Assembly (NCBI RefSeq): GCF_016613535.2
Contig: NZ_CP071518.1
Coordinates: 124,001 to 188,000 of the forward strand
Direction: 5' to 3'
Source: Lysobacter solisilvae
GTDB taxonomy: Bacteria; Pseudomonadota; Gammaproteobacteria; Xanthomonadales; Xanthomonadaceae
DNA: 64,000 nucleotides
Under the pieces are notes generated by a model. The model was not told the DNA's origin and searched no databases. It worked only from the letters and a program-made list of their open reading frames with translations. Position 1 is the first letter of the stretch. The number at the start of each line of letters is the position of its first letter. The translations under genes and the position numbers were made by a program. Positions 60,931-64,000 of the stretch are shown here, one piece after another.

Positions 60931-63447
60931 CTACTGGCAGGCCTCGCAGGACTCCGGGTTCTCCAGCGAACAGGCCAGTGCCTGCTGGTCCGTGTACGCG
61001 GGCGTCGACACGGGCGCCGCGGTGACGGTGGCCTTGGCGATCCGCGTGGCCGGGCGCGAACGCAGGTAGTAGGTGGTCTTCAGGCCCGACTTCCACGCGT
61101 ACATGTACATCGACGACAGGCGCCCGATGTTCGGGCTCTCCAGGAACAGGTTGAGCGACTGCGACTGGTCCAAGTACGGGCCGCGCGCGGCGGCCAGGTC
61201 GATCAGCGCCTTCTGCGGCAGCTCCCAGGCCGTGCGGTAGACGGCCTTGAGCGGGTCGGGAATGCCCGCCACGTTCTGGATCGAACCTTCCGCCAGCTTG
61301 ATCGCGTCGCGCGTGGCTTCCGTCCACAGGCCCAGCTTCTTCAGTTCGTCCACCAGGTAGCGGTTGATCTGCAGGAAGTCGCCCGACAGCGTCTCGCGCT
61401 TGAACAGGTTGGACACCTGCGGCTCGATGCACTCGTAGCAGCCGGCGATCGAGGCGATGGTCGCCGTCGGCGCGATGGCGATCAGCAGGGAATTGCGCAG
61501 GCCGTGCTGGACGATGCGCGCCTTCAGCGCGTCCCAGGCGTCGGTCTGCGTGGGCGTGACGCCCCACAGGTCGAACTGCAGCGCGCCGGTGGCCGCGCGC
61601 GTTTCGCTCCAGGTCGGGTGCGCGCCGTGCATCTGTGCCAGCTCGCAGGACGCGTCCAGCGCATGCAGGTAGACATGCTCGGCGATGCGCGTGGACAGCT
61701 GCAGCGCCTGCTCCGAATCGAAGGGCAGGCGCAGCTTGAAGAACACATCCTGCAGGCCCATCACGCCCAGGCCGACCGGGCGCCAGCGCAGGTTGGAACG
61801 GCGCGCCGATTCGATCGGATAGAAGTTCAGGTCGATCACGCGGTCGAGCTGGCGCACGGCCACGCGCACGGTCTGGGCGAGCTTGTCGAAGTCGAAGGCC
61901 GCCGCGCCGTCCTCGAGCGTGGCCACGTGCTGGGCCAAGTTCACCGAGCCCAGGTTGCACACCGCGGTTTCCTCGGCGGAGGTGACTTCAAGGATCTCGG
62001 TGCACAGGTTGGACAGGTGCACGGTGCGGCCGGGGCCGACCTGGTTGCAGGTGCGGTTGGAGGCGTCCTTGAAGGTCATCCAGCCGTTGCCCGTTTCGCC
62101 CAGCACTTTCATCATCCGCGCGTACAGCTCGCGCGCCTTCACCGTGCGCATGGCCAGGCCCTGCTGCTCGGCCTGCACGTAGGCGCGCTCGAAGGCTTCG
62201 CCCCACAGGTCGGGCAGCGCGGGCACCGCGTAGGGATCGAACAGCGACCAGTCGCCGTCGGCTTCCACGCGCTGCATGAACAGGTCGGGGACCCAGTTGG
62301 CCAGGTTGAGGTTGTGCGTGCGCCGCGCCTCGTCGCCGGTGTTGTCGCGCAGCTCGAGGAACTCCTCGATGTCGGCGTGCCAGGTTTCCAGGTAGATGCA
62401 GGCCGCGCCCTTGCGCTTGCCGCCCTGGTTGACCGCCGCCACCGAGGCGTCGAGCGTCTTCAGCCACGGCACGATGCCGTTGCTGCGCCCGTTGGTGGAA
62501 CGGATCAGCGAGCCGCGAGAACGGATGCGCGAATACGCCTCGCCGATGCCGCCGCTGAACTTGGACAGCTGGGCGACATCGCCGTAGCGGGCGTAGATGT
62601 CGGTCAGGCTGTCCTGGGGCGAGTCCAGCAGGAAGCACGAGGACAGCTGCTCGTGGCGCGTGCCCGAGTTGAACAGCGTCGGCGAGCTGGGGATGTAATC
62701 CAGGCTGGACATCAGCCGGTACAGCTCCAGCGCCTCGGCGGGGGACTGCGTGAGCGACACCGCGATGCGCATGAAGAACTGCTGCGGCGTCTCGATCACG
62801 CTGCGCCGCTGCGGGTGCTTGAGCAGGTAGCGGTCGTAGAGCGTGCGCAGGCCGAAGTACTCGAAGCGCTGGGTGCGGGCGGTGTCGATGGCGTCGTTGA
62901 ACTTGCGCGCGTGGGTCTCGACGGTCTCGCGTACGCGGTCGTTGATCAGGCCCAGTTCGTGGCCGAGCACGATCGACTGCGAGAACGAGTGCACGCCCAG
63001 GCCGGCAACCTCCTTGTCGATGTAACCGGCGAGCAGGCGCGCGGCCAGGCGTGCGTACTGCGGTTCCTCGGCGGTGAAGGCGGCGGCGGTGCGGATGGAC
63101 AGTTCGTCCAGTTCGCGCGTGGTGGCGCCGTCGAAGATGCCGGCGATGGTCTTGAGCGCCACGCGCATCGGATCGATGTCGTTGAGCCCGTCGCAGCAGC
63201 GCGTCACCGCGCGGACGATCTTGCCCACGTCGACCGGCTCGCGGCGGCCGTCGCGCTTGGTGACGGCCATCGTGGCCGCGGCGTGCGGCGGGGTGAGCGC
63301 GAAGCTGGCCTGGGTGGTGGCGGGATCGCCGTGGGGGTTCTGGCTGCCGTGGGCGGCACGGTTGGCAGCGGTGCCGTCGGGGCTGGCGCAGGCTTCGACG
63401 GTGGCGGGGTCGGCCAGGACGGCGTCGACGGTGGCGGATGTGTTCAT
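60931..63447 (-). CDS. nrdA: Class Ia ribonucleotide reductase alpha subunit NrdA
   Basis: NrdA reduces ribonucleoside diphosphates using the radical supplied by NrdB. The 838-residue protein has an N-terminal ATP-cone (MAVTKRDGRREPVDVGKIVR), the active-site cysteines in LSSCFLLDSPQDSL, HLSNLCTEILEV and AVCNLGSVNL, the radical-transfer tyrosines (KTTYYLRSR), and the redox tail ESCEACQ. A long N-terminal extension of about 60 residues precedes the cone. The start at 63447 follows a GAGAGGA ribosome-binding site. Expression is under a cobalamin riboswitch: this B12-independent enzyme would be made only when B12 is scarce. Confidence 0.96.
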   Translation of the reverse strand: MNTSATVDAVLADPATVEACASPDGTAANRAAHGSQNPHGDPATTQASFALTPPHAAATMAVTKRDGRREPVDVGKIVRAVTRCCDGLNDIDPMRVALKTIAGIFDGATTRELDELSIRTAAAFTAEEPQYARLAARLLAGYIDKEVAGLGVHSFSQSIVLGHELGLINDRVRETVETHARKFNDAIDTARTQRFEYFGLRTLYDRYLLKHPQRRSVIETPQQFFMRIAVSLTQSPAEALELYRLMSSLDYIPSSPTLFNSGTRHEQLSSCFLLDSPQDSLTDIYARYGDVAQLSKFSGGIGEAYSRIRSRGSLIRSTNGRSNGIVPWLKTLDASVAAVNQGGKRKGAACIYLETWHADIEEFLELRDNTGDEARRTHNLNLANWVPDLFMQRVEADGDWSLFDPYAVPALPDLWGEAFERAYVQAEQQGLAMRTVKARELYARMMKVLGETGNGWMTFKDASNRTCNQVGPGRTVHLSNLCTEILEVTSAEETAVCNLGSVNLAQHVATLEDGAAAFDFDKLAQTVRVAVRQLDRVIDLNFYPIESARRSNLRWRPVGLGVMGLQDVFFKLRLPFDSEQALQLSTRIAEHVYLHALDASCELAQMHGAHPTWSETRAATGALQFDLWGVTPTQTDAWDALKARIVQHGLRNSLLIAIAPTATIASIAGCYECIEPQVSNLFKRETLSGDFLQINRYLVDELKKLGLWTEATRDAIKLAEGSIQNVAGIPDPLKAVYRTAWELPQKALIDLAAARGPYLDQSQSLNLFLESPNIGRLSSMYMYAWKSGLKTTYYLRSRPATRIAKATVTAAPVSTPAYTDQQALACSLENPESCEACQ

Positions 63448-63711
63448 GGCTTTCCTCTCCAAGGACTGGGAGAAGAAGCGAAAGCGGTCGCACGGCCTGC
63501 GATCGGGGGACCGTCGAGGCGTGCACACCGGCCCTCGCCCCCTCGGGCGAGCCGGCATCCACACGAAACACGACGGACGACGCAGATGGGGAGACCGCTG
63601 GCGTCCTGCCGGGCGATCGGGGCCGGGCCCCTCCCCTCCGGGCACGGCCCGGGCGGTCGACCGTCGCTCCCCGCGGAGACGCCTCGCCAATCGGACGCAT
63701 CGCTGCGACCG

Positions 63712-63925
63712 GTCGTGGCAGGTTTTCGGGCTTCCGGTCGGGACGGCGGGGCGAGCCCGTCGTCGTTGCCTACTGCGCGTCGCTTCCCAGCCCGAAGGGG
63801 GCCAGTGCCGTTGACGCGGGTCGTTACCAGTTACCGCTGCGGGGCAGCTCCGGAATCGGCACCCCGCCTCGGGTGGCCTCACCGGATTCCCTTTAAGCCT
63901 TCCCGTGGCCGGGTCGGCACCATCG
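63712..63925 (-). ncRNA. Cobalamin riboswitch upstream of nrdAB
   Basis: On the minus strand the conserved parts occur in order. GGCTTAAAGGGAATCCGGTG (63880-63899) comes first, then GGAGCTGCCCCGCAGCGGTA, GGCACTGG and GGGAAGCG. AGCCCGAAAACCTGCCAC at 63715-63732 closes the core. These are the boxes of the AdoCbl riboswitch. Its end is 265 nt from the nrdA start; that leader contains a GC hairpin (CTCGCCC/GGGCGAG at 63534-63551). A promoter lies immediately upstream. Binding of cobalamin should repress nrdAB. Confidence 0.93.
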
Positions 63926-63933
63926 ACGACCAC

Positions 63934-63962
63934 AAGATAGTGGGGGCGTGGTGATTGGTCAA
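63934..63962 (-). promoter_or_regulatory. Promoter of the nrdAB riboswitch transcript
   Basis: On the minus strand TTGACC (-35, 63957-63962) and TATCTT (-10, 63934-63939) are 17 bp apart, a strong sigma-70 arrangement. Transcription would start near 63927, right at the riboswitch. Two half-matches to the NrdR box (ACACWATATATWGTGT) overlap it: ACACAATAT at 63962-63970 and AGATAGTG at 63935-63942; NrdR control is possible but not secure. Confidence 0.65.
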
Positions 63963-64000
63963 CACAATATGCGGGTCCTTCCCCTCCTCCGCTTCTCGGG

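Noticed and set aside
63534..63551. Hairpin in the nrdA leader as riboswitch terminator
   Set aside because: The stem CTCGCCC/GGGCGAG is clear but no T-run follows on the transcribed strand, so it cannot be called a terminator.
59776..63954. 1392-codon plus-strand frame opposite nrdA and nrdB
   Set aside because: A GC-rich antisense shadow of two conserved genes; it has no protein-like features.

Overview
The window is a stretch of chromosome from a GC-rich gammaproteobacterium. The order yebC-ruvC-ruvA-kup-ruvB-ybgC-tolQRAB-pal-cpoB-queE-queC, the rluD/bamD divergence and the TTCGGGA-type intergenic repeats point to the Xanthomonadaceae (Lysobacteraceae), in the region of Luteimonas, Lysobacter or Pseudoxanthomonas. 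The genus is inferred. There is no prophage, insertion sequence, integrase, CRISPR array or obvious island; nearly everything is core genome.

Layout. 1-3.6 kb (minus): mrcB, an LpoP-like lipoprotein gene and a dinG/yoaA-type helicase cut by the window edge. 4.1-6.2 kb: a two-domain glycosyltransferase. 6.2-15.3 kb: a membrane TPR-like protein, a broken relA, a small exported protein, a VOC protein and hrpA. 15.3-17.8 kb: dps, with a candidate OxyR site, and recQ. 17.9-18.5 kb: an intergenic repeat field and tRNA-Lys. 18.7-31.4 kb (minus): yebC, ruvCA, kup, ruvB, ybgC, the Tol-Pal genes and queEC. 31.6-36.6 kb: aspS with three small genes behind it, a DUF3011 repeat protein and an FmdB-type zinc ribbon. 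36.7-42.9 kb: an ABC-F ATPase, a YbaL-type antiporter, and btuB under a cobalamin riboswitch. 43.2-45.0 kb: an unrecognised two-gene module (membrane protein plus FecR-like protein). 45.1-51.8 kb: clpB and a trehalose operon otsB-GH15-otsA. 51.9-55.6 kb: rluD-pgeF-DUF4166-DCC, divergent from bamD. 55.9-63.9 kb: phzF-like gene, a small lipoprotein, nadE, a thioesterase, and nrdAB under a second cobalamin riboswitch.

The main biological point is that the two cobalamin riboswitches link the vitamin B12 receptor (btuB) with a B12-independent class I ribonucleotide reductase (nrdAB). This implies a B12-dependent reductase elsewhere in the genome. A second theme is short tandem or inverted repeats placed exactly in intercistronic gaps (tolQ/tolR, tolB/pal, kup/ruvB, nrdA/nrdB, nrdB/thioesterase).

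A caution for all users: nine reading-frame breaks occur in eight otherwise well-conserved genes, and every one is repaired by removing one base. Wherever the site can be placed, it is an extra copy of an adjacent base. This looks like homopolymer over-calling in the assembly rather than gene decay. relA also carries an in-frame amber codon and is the only gene here that may truly be broken.
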